Assembly (NCBI GenBank): GCA_009777055.1
Contig: WRMQ01000016.1
Location: 1-38,165 of the forward strand
Length of the DNA: 38,165 bases
Direction of reading: 5' to 3'
Origin: Oscillospiraceae bacterium
Lineage (GTDB): Bacteria; Bacillota; Clostridia; Oscillospirales; Acutalibacteraceae
Part shown: piece after piece, positions 1 through 7,024 of the stretch
Layout of the letters: every line of letters begins with the position of its first letter
How positions within the stretch are numbered: position 1 is the stretch's first letter
Notes under the pieces: generated by a model
The model's database searches: none
What the model saw: the letters and a program-made list of their open reading frames with translations, nothing else
Told to the model about the DNA's origin: nothing
Translations under genes and position numbers: made by a program

Positions 1-65
1 TGGCCGGCGGGGAGGGCCTTGACGCGCATGGGAACGCGGTGCGCGCGCGTTTTCAGAAGGATTAG
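1..65 (+). CDS. hisD: Histidinol dehydrogenase, C-terminal end (partial)
   Basis: Only the last 20 or so codons are inside the window, read in the frame that starts at base 3 and ends with TAG at 63-65. The visible tail, GGEGLDAHGNAVRARFQKD, resembles the C-terminus of histidinol dehydrogenase, where a conserved 'EGL.AHA..V..R' segment closes the protein. HisD oxidises histidinol to histidine in the last two steps of histidine synthesis. It sits directly upstream of hisC, the usual order in clostridial his operons. The identification rests on a short tail and on context. Confidence 0.7.
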   Translation, partial: AGGEGLDAHGNAVRARFQKD

Positions 66-79
66 GAGGAAATGACCAC

Positions 80-1153
80 ATGCCCTACACATTCAACCAG
101 AAAATCCGTTCTCTAAAGCCCTATGACCCCGTTGAGGGCAGCTATGCGATCAGGCTGGACGCCAACGAATCCTTCCTGCCCATTTTGCCGGAGGAGCGGG
201 CGCTGATCGCCGGGGCGGTGGCCGGGGTTAACCCGCGCCGCTATCCGGATCCCGCGGCGGCAAAGCTTTGCCGCGCCTTCGCCGCCTGTTATGGCGTAGA
301 CCCCGCCCATGTTACGGCCTGGAACGGGGGCGACGAATGCCTGCACGTGCTGGCCGACGCCTTTCTGATGAAGGGCGATAAGCTGCTTTGCTTTGCCCAG
401 GACTTCAGCATGTACTCTTTTTATGGGCATCTGGTGGAAGGCGAAGCGATTCAGCTGAGTAAGCGTGATGATTTCAGCATCGATGTTTCCGTTGTTTTGG
501 AGGCCCTGGAGCTGCACAGGCCCGCGGTGTTCGTTTTCTCGAACCCCTGCAATCCAACCTCGCTGGTGCTGGAGCGCGAGCGTGTGCGGGAGATCATTCG
601 TGCCGCCGAAAAACAGAATACGCTTGTCGTTCTGGATGAGGCCTACATGGATTTCTCTAACCAGTCCCTGCTCGATGAAGTTCACGAGCATGAAAATTTG
701 ATCATTCTGCGCACCTCGTCAAAGGCCGCTGGAATGGCGGGGCTGCGGCTGGGCTTCAGCGTGGCGGAGCCCCTGCTCACGAATGTGCTGCGGGCCGCGA
801 AATCGCCCTACAACGTGGGCGTGCTTACCCAGGCCGTCGGCGAAGCCATTTACGGCGATCCGGCGCGGTTTTGTGCGGGGGTTGAGTCACTTCGCGCTTC
901 CGTCAGAGCCCTTGCGCAGGGCCTTCGCGCGCTGGAAGACCGTTATTCCGCACGGCTGCGGGTGATCGGCGGCGAGGCCAATTTCGTTTTTGTCGCGATC
1001 CCTGAGGCCCTTGCTGTTTTTGAGTACCTGAAGAGCAAAAGCATTATCGTGCGCTGTTTTTACGGCCGCGCCCTGCGGATTACCGCTGGCTCCGGCGAAG
1101 AAAACGCGGCGCTGCTTTTAAGCTTAGAGAATTATCTGGAGGGAAAAGTATGA
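80..1153 (+). CDS. hisC: Histidinol-phosphate aminotransferase
   Basis: This 357-residue protein is a PLP-dependent class I/II aminotransferase that makes histidinol phosphate from imidazole-acetol phosphate and glutamate. Visible landmarks are the N-terminal RLDANES segment (25-31), the SNPCNPT loop (154-160), LDEAYMDF (185-192) with the PLP-contacting Asp and Tyr, and RTSSKAAGMAGLRLGF (211-226) with the Schiff-base lysine K215. Length is typical of the family. The ATG at 80 has an AGGAGGA ribosome binding site at 64-70, which overlaps the hisD stop codon, so the two genes are probably translationally coupled. Its stop codon overlaps the hisB start (ATGA). Members of this family can also act on aromatic keto acids, but the his-operon position makes HisC the best call. 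Confidence 0.95.
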   Translation: MPYTFNQKIRSLKPYDPVEGSYAIRLDANESFLPILPEERALIAGAVAGVNPRRYPDPAAAKLCRAFAACYGVDPAHVTAWNGGDECLHVLADAFLMKGDKLLCFAQDFSMYSFYGHLVEGEAIQLSKRDDFSIDVSVVLEALELHRPAVFVFSNPCNPTSLVLERERVREIIRAAEKQNTLVVLDEAYMDFSNQSLLDEVHEHENLIILRTSSKAAGMAGLRLGFSVAEPLLTNVLRAAKSPYNVGVLTQAVGEAIYGDPARFCAGVESLRASVRALAQGLRALEDRYSARLRVIGGEANFVFVAIPEALAVFEYLKSKSIIVRCFYGRALRITAGSGEENAALLLSLENYLEGKV

Positions 1154-1728
1154 GAACCGCCACCGTCACACGCAAAACAAAGGAGACCGATATCACCGTC
1201 ACGCTGGCCCTGGAGGGCGGTGCGGCGGAGCTGAGCACCGGCATCGGCTTTTTCGACCATATGCTCACGGCCCTGGCCGTACACGCGGGCTGGGGGCTCA
1301 AGCTGCAATGCCTGGGCGATTTGGAGGTCGACGGCCACCATAGCGTGGAGGACTGCGGCATCGTGCTGGGTCAGGCTTTGGCGAAGGCCCTCGGCGACAA
1401 AGGCGGCATTGCCCGCTTCGGCCAGGCGCTGATTCCTATGGACGAAAGCCTCGCCCAGGCCGCCGTCGACGTGAGCGGGCGGCCCTTCCTGGCCTTCAGC
1501 GCGGCGTTTTCCCAGGCAAAGATCGGTGAATTCGACAGCTGTTTATGCGAGGAATTCTTCCGCGCCTTCGCCACCCACGCGGGGATCACCCTGCATCTGA
1601 TTCTCTGCTATGGCGCGAACGCCCACCATGAGGCTGAGGCGCTGTTCAAGGCGGCGGCCCATGCACTGAAGGCGGCGTTACAGCCTTCCGAGGGCCTGCT
1701 TTCGACGAAGGGGAGCCTGGACAGCTGA
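1150..1728 (+). CDS. hisB: Imidazoleglycerol-phosphate dehydratase
   Basis: The 192-residue monofunctional HisB dehydrates imidazole-glycerol phosphate to imidazole-acetol phosphate, the step just before HisC. The Mn-binding signatures are clear: GIGFFDHML (31-39), DGHHSVED (about 61-68) and the second His cluster GANAHHEAEALFKA near residues 156-169. The internal twofold repeat of the family is present. The start ATG overlaps the hisC stop by 4 bases. The downstream methyltransferase starts within the hisB stop codon (TGATG), so the whole segment behaves as one transcript. No phosphatase domain is fused, as expected outside enterobacteria. Confidence 0.96.
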   Translation: MRTATVTRKTKETDITVTLALEGGAAELSTGIGFFDHMLTALAVHAGWGLKLQCLGDLEVDGHHSVEDCGIVLGQALAKALGDKGGIARFGQALIPMDESLAQAAVDVSGRPFLAFSAAFSQAKIGEFDSCLCEEFFRAFATHAGITLHLILCYGANAHHEAEALFKAAAHALKAALQPSEGLLSTKGSLDS

Positions 1729-2519
1729 TGCAAAACAAAAAAATCGACCACGGTGCGGCGTTTGACTGGGGATGCGCGTCGGAGGATTACGCGAAATACC
1801 GGGATATCTATCCCGAGGAGTTTTACCGGCGCATTCTGGAGCTGGGCCTGTGCCTGCCCGGCCAGAAGGTGCTGGATCTCGGCACCGGCACGGGTGTGCT
1901 GCCGCGCAATCTCTATCGGCATGGCGCGCGTTTTATCGGCGCCGACATTTCCGAAAATCAGATCGAACAGGCGCGGCGGTTATCGGCACAGGCCGGTATG
2001 GAAATCGAATATATCGTCGCGGCGGCGGAAGAACTGAAGCTCCCCGAAAAAAGCTTTGACGCCATAACCGCCTGCCAGTGTTTTATGTATTTCGACAAAA
2101 GCGTTGTGTTGCCGAAGATACACGCAATGCTCAAAGACGGCGGACATTTTTGTATATTATTTATGGCCTGGCTTCCCGGCGAAAGCGATATTGCGAGGCA
2201 TAGCGAAGAGCTGGTGTTGAAATACAATCCGGCGTGGACAGGCGGGGGCATGCGGCGGTATACGCTGGGGACGCCCGGCTGGTCGAAGCGCTTGTTCAAC
2301 GTGGCGAACGCGGAAACATTCGACATCAATGTGGCTTTCACCCGCGAAAGCTGGCATGGCAGAATCATGGCCTGCCGGGGTGTTGGCGCGTCGTCGCTCC
2401 CGCGGGAGAAAATCCGGCAGTTCGAACAGGAGCACCGCGCTTATTTGCTGAGTGCGCCGGAGCGCTTCGAAATCCCGCACTATGCGACAATCTTAAATTT
2501 GAAGAAAAAACAAGCATGA
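1728..2519 (+). CDS. Class I SAM-dependent methyltransferase
   Basis: A 263-residue Rossmann-fold methyltransferase. Motif I is VLDLGTGTGVLPRNL (about residues 47-61). The acidic end of strand 2 is GADISENQIEQARR, and post-I/motif II features follow in LPEKSFDAITACQCFMYF. This is the UbiE/Methyltransf_11 type that acts on small molecules. The substrate cannot be read from the sequence. Its start overlaps the hisB stop by one base, so it is embedded in the his operon at the point where hisH commonly stands. It looks somewhat less GC-rich than its neighbours (for example KKIDHGAAFDWG at the start and the AT-rich 3' end), which would fit insertion into the operon. No link to histidine chemistry is evident; whether it methylates a histidine-related compound is open. 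Confidence 0.85.
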   Translation: MQNKKIDHGAAFDWGCASEDYAKYRDIYPEEFYRRILELGLCLPGQKVLDLGTGTGVLPRNLYRHGARFIGADISENQIEQARRLSAQAGMEIEYIVAAAEELKLPEKSFDAITACQCFMYFDKSVVLPKIHAMLKDGGHFCILFMAWLPGESDIARHSEELVLKYNPAWTGGGMRRYTLGTPGWSKRLFNVANAETFDINVAFTRESWHGRIMACRGVGASSLPREKIRQFEQEHRAYLLSAPERFEIPHYATILNLKKKQA

Positions 2520-2555
2520 AGAAGAATTATTAAATATAAAGAAATAGGTGAGCCA

Positions 2556-3278
2556 ATGATCATCTTACCCGCCATCGACATCAAAAACGGCGAGTGTGTG
2601 CGCCTTTATCGCGGCGAATTCGACACCGCCGAGCGCGTGGCGGAGGACTACCTGGCCACGGCGCTGTCTTTTCGCGCGGGCGGCTGCGCCTGGATCCATA
2701 TGGTGGACCTCGACGGCGCGGTGAAGGGCAGCCGCGTCAACCAGGATATCTTCCTCCATGTCGCCGCCGAAAGCGGGCTCAAGGTGGAGCTGGGCGGCGG
2801 CATCCGCACGATGGAGGACATCGCGTTCTATCTTGACGGCGGTATTGCGCGGGTGATCCTGGGCTCCGTGGCCCTGCGCGATCCAAAGCTGGTGCGCGAG
2901 GCAATTGAGGCTTTTGGCGCGCAGCGGATCGTTGTCGGCATTGACGCGAAGAACGGCGTCGCGGCCGCCTCCGGCTGGCTGGAGGACAGCGGGCAGGGCT
3001 ATCTGGACGTGGCCAGGCGCATGGAGGCCCTGGGCGTAAAAACGCTCATCTATACCGATATTGGCCGGGACGGCATGCTCGGCGGCCCCAATCTGGAGCA
3101 GCTTTGCCTGCTCCGCGACACCGTGGGCTGCGATATCATTGCCAGCGGCGGCGTGACGGATATCAGCGACATCAAGGCCCTCGCGGCGGCGGGCATGCAC
3201 GGCGCGATCTGCGGGCGCAGTATTTATGCCGGAACGCTTTCGCTGCCCGAGGCGGTAAAAACAGGAGGAAAGCAATGA
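2556..3278 (+). CDS. hisA: ProFAR isomerase (HisA)
   Basis: The 240-residue (beta/alpha)8 barrel performs the Amadori rearrangement of ProFAR to PRFAR in histidine synthesis. Catalytic acids are D8 in MIILPAIDIK and D130 in VVGIDAKNG. The two phosphate-binding sites are visible as GGGIRT (80-85) with GSVALRD, and TDIGRDGM (167-174) with ASGGV. HisA and HisF are homologues, but the IDIKNG start and the GIDAKNG / TDIGRDGM pair fit HisA rather than HisF. A weak AGGTGA site precedes the ATG after a 36-bp gap from the methyltransferase. The stop overlaps the hisE start by 4 bases (ATGA). Confidence 0.95.
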   Translation: MIILPAIDIKNGECVRLYRGEFDTAERVAEDYLATALSFRAGGCAWIHMVDLDGAVKGSRVNQDIFLHVAAESGLKVELGGGIRTMEDIAFYLDGGIARVILGSVALRDPKLVREAIEAFGAQRIVVGIDAKNGVAAASGWLEDSGQGYLDVARRMEALGVKTLIYTDIGRDGMLGGPNLEQLCLLRDTVGCDIIASGGVTDISDIKALAAAGMHGAICGRSIYAGTLSLPEAVKTGGKQ

Positions 3279-3613
3279 ACCAATTCGAAACGCTCTATGA
3301 AGTGATCCAGGACCGGCGGCGCAACCCCCGGGAGGGCTCCTACACAAACTACTTATTTGAAAAGGGCACGGACAAAATTCTCAAGAAGATCGGCGAGGAG
3401 AGCGCCGAGGTGATCATCGCGGCGAAAAATGCCGCTTGCGGGAGCGGCGAAAAGGCAGAGCTGATCCTGGAGCTGTGCGATCTGGCCTTTCACGCGGCGG
3501 TGTTGATGGCCCAATTGGGCATTGAGCCGGGCGAGATATCGCGGGAGCTGGCGCTGCGCAGCCAGAAAACAGGCAATTTGAAGCAAACGCATCAGGTGGA
3601 TAAAAACAGCTGA
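3275..3613 (+). CDS. hisE: Phosphoribosyl-ATP pyrophosphatase
   Basis: The 112-residue all-alpha NTP pyrophosphohydrolase removes pyrophosphate from phosphoribosyl-ATP, step two of the pathway. The MazG-like signature KKIGEESAEVIIAAKN and the helix LILELCDLAFHAAVLM supply the metal-binding Glu and Asp residues. The ATG overlaps the hisA stop and has an excellent AGGAGG site within the hisA 3' end. It is a stand-alone HisE, not a HisIE fusion: no cyclohydrolase domain precedes it. It follows hisA directly, so hisF and hisI are absent from their common positions between hisA and hisE. The operon seems to end here, because a repeat array starts 6 bp after the stop codon. Confidence 0.94.
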   Translation: MNQFETLYEVIQDRRRNPREGSYTNYLFEKGTDKILKKIGEESAEVIIAAKNAACGSGEKAELILELCDLAFHAAVLMAQLGIEPGEISRELALRSQKTGNLKQTHQVDKNS

Positions 3614-3619
3614 ATTGTA

Positions 3620-3840
3620 GTAGGGGCTCAAAAATTTGAGCCCAGGCCAAAAAGCAAGAAACATCCGTAGGGGCTCAAAAATTTGAGCCCAGGCCAAAAA
3701 AAGCAAGAAACATCCGTAGGGGCTCAAAAATTTGAGCCCAGGCCAAAAAACAAGAAACATCCGTAGGGGCTCAAAAATTTGAGCCCAGGCCAAAAAATAA
3801 GAAATATCCGTAGGGGCTCAAAAATTTGAGCCCAGGCCAA
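3620..3840. repeat. Five tandem copies of a 47-49 bp palindromic repeat
   Basis: Copies begin at 3620, 3667, 3716, 3763 and 3810. Each opens with GTAGGGGCTC and contains a hairpin with 9-bp arms (GGGCTCAAA / TTTGAGCCC) around two bases. A short A-rich linker ending in AAGAAACATCC follows, with small length changes (GCAAG, CAAG, TAAG). The fifth copy stops after AGGCCAA at 3840. The linkers are nearly identical, so this is a tandem repeat and not a CRISPR. It lies just after hisE and could act as a weak transcript end or an RNA-stabilising 3' structure. Confidence 0.9.
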
Positions 3841-3864
3841 TTCAAATGCCCAACGAGGTTCATG

Positions 3865-3892
3865 CCCAGGGTTCAAAATTTTGAACCCCTAC
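3865..3892 (-). repeat. Inverted related palindromic repeat
   Basis: A perfect 20-bp palindrome, GGGTTCAAAATTTTGAACCC, lies at 3869-3888 with CCCCTAC on its right. Read on the minus strand it begins GTAGGGG like the five tandem copies, but with T in place of C in one arm and A in place of G in the other. It is the same variant as the copy at the end of cysS (20630). Confidence 0.8.
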
Positions 3893-3910
3893 GGCGGCGG
3901 GCGGGCAAAA

Positions 3911-3938
3911 TTGTGAAATGTGAATTGCGAAATATAAA
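3911..3938 (+). promoter_or_regulatory. Possible promoter of the M20 peptidase gene
   Basis: TTGTGA at 3911-3916 and TATAAA at 3933-3938 are separated by 16 bp and lie 23 bp before the peptidase start. The match to the housekeeping sigma consensus is moderate, and the region is AT-rich by nature, so this is tentative. Confidence 0.35.
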
Positions 3939-3961
3939 ATTGAACCATAGGGGGAATCATC

Positions 3962-5434
3962 ATGGGGCCTTATATTGGTTATGGCGCACTTGTTTTGCTG
4001 GGCTTGTTTTTGATCTATACGCTGATTAAGGCGGCGCTGTTCAAGCCCCAAAAAACGGAAACCGAGCCGCTGCCGGAGGAAGCTGTAAACGCCGAACGCG
4101 CGGCGGCGCGTCTTACCGGCGCGATCCAGATTCCGACCGTCTCCTATCCCGACGACAACGACGTGGATTGGGAGCAGTTCAAGCGCTTTCACGCGTATCT
4201 GGAGGAGTGCTATCCGCTGATCCATAAGACGCTCAGCCGGGAGCTGGTCAGCAAGGCCAGCCTGCTCTATTGCTGGAAGGGCAGCGATTCCTCCCTGGAG
4301 CCCATGGCGCTGCTTGCCCACCAGGACGTGGTGCCGGTGGAGGAGGGCACGCGGGAGGATTGGGAACATCCGCCCTTCAGCGGCCATAACGACGGCGAGA
4401 TGATCTGGGGCCGGGGCGCGATGGACATGAAGAACCACCTCATCTGCCTCATGGAGGCCGTGGAAACCCTGCTGGAGGAGGGCTTCGCGCCCGAACGGGA
4501 CGTCTATCTCTGCTTCGGGCACGACGAGGAGGTCGTGGGCGGCGGCGATACCGGCGCGATGCGGCTGCGCATGGCCCTGGAGGCCCGGGGCGTAAAGAAG
4601 CTCTGCTGCACCCTGGACGAGGGCGGCGCGATGCTGCCTGTGAACGTGAAGAAAATCCTGAACAGCGTGCTGGCAGGCATCGGGATATCAGAAAAGGGCT
4701 ATGCCGATATCGAGATCACCGTGGCCCAAAAGGGCGGGCACTCCTCGCAGCCGCCCCGGCACACCGCGCTGGGCGAGCTGGCGGAGGTCATCCGCGACCT
4801 GGAGCGGCATCAGACGAAAGCAAAGATGCTGCCCTTCATGCAGTCCCTGCTGGATAACGCGGGGCGCAAGCTGCCCTATGCCCTGCGGCTGCTGGCCTGC
4901 CATCATAAATTGCTGCGTCCGCTGCTGACGGCGGTGCTTTCCCGCATTCCCGCCGCGGCCTGCATGATGCGCACCACCACCGCCGTGACCATGGCCTCCG
5001 GGAGCCCGGCGGCCAACGTGCTGCCCGAAAAGGCCAGCGTCGTGGTCAACTTCCGCATGATGCCCGGCTTCACCACCGAGGATGTGGTCAGGCGTATTCG
5101 CCGCGTGGTGCGCAGCAAGAGGATCGAAATTAAAGTACTCAAGCAGAAAGAGGCCTCCCCGTTTTCGGAGACGGCTTCCCCCGCGTTCGATGCGCTGGGC
5201 CGGCTCATTTTGAACGCCCATCCCGGCGCCATCGTCGCGCCCTATCTCGTCATGGGCGGCACGGATACCTGCTTCTATGAGCCCATCTGCGGGCACGCCT
5301 ACCGCTTCTCGCCCTTTTTGGCGGAGCTCCCGCTGATTCTATGCACCCACGCGGCCAACGAGCGCATCCCCGTGGAATCCCTGGGGGAGGCCGTGGTATT
5401 TTTCAAGAGATTTATCAAGATGCTAAATGCGTAA
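3962..5434 (+). CDS. M20 family metallopeptidase, membrane-anchored
   Basis: A 490-residue member of the M20 zinc peptidase family, closest in layout to carboxypeptidase S/PM20D1-like enzymes, which cleave or form N-acyl amino acids and dipeptides. Residues 5-26 form one hydrophobic N-terminal segment, probably a membrane anchor. Zinc-site residues are visible: H120 and D122 in LLAHQDVVPV, D155 in GRGAMDMKNH, the catalytic base and ligand E189-E190 in GHDEEVVGG, an Asp in LDEGG, and a C-terminal His in LCTHAANERIP. The dimerisation domain lies in the middle (roughly 240-400). The ATG has a GGGGGA site about 8 bp upstream. Its last 8 bases overlap the glycerate kinase frame, so the two genes are probably cotranscribed. 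The exact substrate is unknown. Confidence 0.9.
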   Translation: MGPYIGYGALVLLGLFLIYTLIKAALFKPQKTETEPLPEEAVNAERAAARLTGAIQIPTVSYPDDNDVDWEQFKRFHAYLEECYPLIHKTLSRELVSKASLLYCWKGSDSSLEPMALLAHQDVVPVEEGTREDWEHPPFSGHNDGEMIWGRGAMDMKNHLICLMEAVETLLEEGFAPERDVYLCFGHDEEVVGGGDTGAMRLRMALEARGVKKLCCTLDEGGAMLPVNVKKILNSVLAGIGISEKGYADIEITVAQKGGHSSQPPRHTALGELAEVIRDLERHQTKAKMLPFMQSLLDNAGRKLPYALRLLACHHKLLRPLLTAVLSRIPAAACMMRTTTAVTMASGSPAANVLPEKASVVVNFRMMPGFTTEDVVRRIRRVVRSKRIEIKVLKQKEASPFSETASPAFDALGRLILNAHPGAIVAPYLVMGGTDTCFYEPICGHAYRFSPFLAELPLILCTHAANERIPVESLGEAVVFFKRFIKMLNA

Positions 5435-6563
5435 GATGAAGATTATTTTAGCCTTTGACTCATTTAAAGAAACGCTGACAGCCTCCGAGGTCTGCGACAT
5501 CGCCGCGCAAACCCTCGGGGAGCTGTGCCGGGAGGCCGAAGGCGTGAAGCTTCCCCTGGCGGACGGCGGGGAGGGGATGGCCGGGGCCTGGCAAGCGGCC
5601 TGCGGCGGGGTGTTTCATACCGCGCGGGTCAGCGGCCCGGACGGACAGCCTTGCGGCGCCCGCTTTTTGATGCTTGGCGACGGTACCGCCGTGATTGAGA
5701 TGGCATCCTGCGCAGGGCTGGAGCTGGCGCGCGGCCGTATGGCGCGGCTCAGGCCGGCCGGGATGACCACGCGCGGTGTGGGCGAGCTGATGCTCGCGGC
5801 GAAAGAGGCTGGCGCGCGCGCTATCCTGCTGGGACTGGGCGGCAGCGCGACGAACGACGCCGGCTGCGGCATGGCCCACGCCCTGGGCTGGCGCTTTCTG
5901 GACGAGGAGGGAAACGGCTTTTGCCCCGTGGGCGGAACGCTGGCAGACGTCGCGCGAATTCTTCCGCCGGAGGAGCCCTTCCCCCTGCCCGTGACAGCGG
6001 CCTGCGACGTGGACAATCCGCTGTGCGGCCCCCATGGCGCGGCGCATGTTTTCTCCCCGCAAAAGGGCGCGGACAAATCCAAGACGGTGTTTTTGGAGCG
6101 CAACATGCGGGAGTTCGCGGCGCGGCATTTGCCGAAAGCGCTTTCTCTCGCGCCGGGCGCGGGCGCGGCGGGGGGCCTGGGCGCGGGCGTGCTGTTCTTT
6201 CTGGGCGGCGAATTGCGCTCCGGCATCGAGCTTCTGCTGGACCGGCTGGATTTCGACGCCCTGCTGGAGGACGCGGATTTCGTCTTCACGGGGGAGGGGC
6301 GCATGGACGCGCAGACGCTGCGCGGAAAAGCTCCTCTGGGCGTTCTTCTGCGGGCGCGGGCCCGGAATATACCCGTGGCGGGCATCTGCGGCTGCCTGGG
6401 CGAGGGCGCGGACTTGCTGTATCAGGCGGGCTTCGCGGGGCTGTTTCCCGCTGTGCGGGAGGAGCGGCCCATCGGGGAGCTGCGGCGGTCCTGCCGGGCG
6501 GATCTGGCAAAGGCTGTAAAAGAAGCGATTAGGTCCTTGACATTTTTCGCTGATCAATTATAA
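5427..6563 (+). CDS. Glycerate kinase
   Basis: A 378-residue kinase of the GarK/GlxK family that phosphorylates D-glycerate to 2-phosphoglycerate with ATP. Family signatures are the start KIILAFDSFKETLTA, LGGSATNDAGCGMA, CDVDNPLCGPHGAAHVFSPQ followed by KGA, and TGEGRMDAQTLRGKAP near residue 286. Length is normal. The frame overlaps the end of the M20 peptidase gene by 8 bp. An in-frame second ATG at 5436 gives the more usual MKIILAFDS start, and neither start has a clear ribosome binding site, so coupling to the upstream gene is likely. It feeds glycerate into lower glycolysis; the source of glycerate is not evident from the neighbours. Confidence 0.94.
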   Translation: MRKMKIILAFDSFKETLTASEVCDIAAQTLGELCREAEGVKLPLADGGEGMAGAWQAACGGVFHTARVSGPDGQPCGARFLMLGDGTAVIEMASCAGLELARGRMARLRPAGMTTRGVGELMLAAKEAGARAILLGLGGSATNDAGCGMAHALGWRFLDEEGNGFCPVGGTLADVARILPPEEPFPLPVTAACDVDNPLCGPHGAAHVFSPQKGADKSKTVFLERNMREFAARHLPKALSLAPGAGAAGGLGAGVLFFLGGELRSGIELLLDRLDFDALLEDADFVFTGEGRMDAQTLRGKAPLGVLLRARARNIPVAGICGCLGEGADLLYQAGFAGLFPAVREERPIGELRRSCRADLAKAVKEAIRSLTFFADQL

Positions 6564-6721
6564 TATACAAAAGACAATAAACAAAAAGACAATAAACAAT
6601 AAACAATAAGAATAAAAGAGAATAAAAAGAAAGACAAGAAAATAAAAGAGAATAAAAAGAAAGACAAGAAAATGAAAGAGAATAAAATAAAAAAAGATAA
6701 AAATAAAATGATAAGAATAAG
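6564..6721 (+). repeat. Purine-rich low-complexity tract with 30-bp tandem repeat
   Basis: After the glycerate kinase stop the plus strand is almost entirely A and G with few pyrimidines. Bases 6611-6640 and 6641-6670 are identical 30-bp units (AATAAAAGAG, AATAAAAAGA, AAGACAAGAA), and 6671-6690 is a partial third copy. ACAATAA-type repeats precede them. No gene or terminator is visible here. Confidence 0.85.
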
Positions 6722-6982
6722 GCTCTTTTAGATAGTTGTAGTGATATGCTGTTCTTTTCTCGCGGCGAAGCGGAACGATCCAGGGCACATGCGCTCGCGC
6801 GCAAAATTCCTCCGCCCCTTCGGGGCACCTCCTTTGCTTTCAAAGGAGGCTTCCGCGGCCTTCGCTTTACTATCCTAAAGAATTGCCGCAGCAATTCTTG
6901 GGGGAATTTTATCGCGCGAGCGATTTCACGCCTGCCTACCTGTACTTCTTTGCGGAAAATCACTGCAACCGTCTAAAAGAGC
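6722..6982. mobile_element. MITE-like element with nested inverted repeats
   Basis: The ends are inverted copies of each other. Bases 6722-6743 begin GCTCTTTTAGA, and the reverse complement of 6961-6982 matches at 19 of 22 positions. A second inverted pair lies inside: 6792-6810 (CGCTCGCGCGC then AAAATTCC) against 6901-6922. The core carries smaller hairpins: GCCCCTTCGGGGC, CCTCCTTTGCTTTCAAAGGAGG-type arms at 6829-6847, and AAGAATTGC/GCAATTCTT at 6878-6899. There is no convincing open reading frame. The nested symmetry and small size fit a non-autonomous miniature transposable element or another mobile palindromic element. No clear target duplication is seen; AAAAATAAAA occurs near both sides but is not adjacent on the left. 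Confidence 0.55.
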
Positions 6983-7024
6983 AAAAATAAAAACAAACAT
7001 AACAAAAGCATGGGGGACTCAAGC

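Noticed and set aside
3353-3793. Minus-strand frame with repeated AQIFEPL peptide
   Set aside because: It is the translation of the 47-49 bp palindromic repeats and overlaps hisE in antisense.
3620-3840. Array of regular repeats that could be read as a CRISPR
   Set aside because: The stretches between palindromes are nearly identical in all copies, so there are no unique spacers, and no cas genes are nearby.
6746-6976. 76-codon plus-strand frame inside the inverted-repeat element
   Set aside because: Its reading runs through hairpins and terminal repeats of the MITE-like element and has no ribosome binding site. Spurious peptides of this kind arise from repeats.
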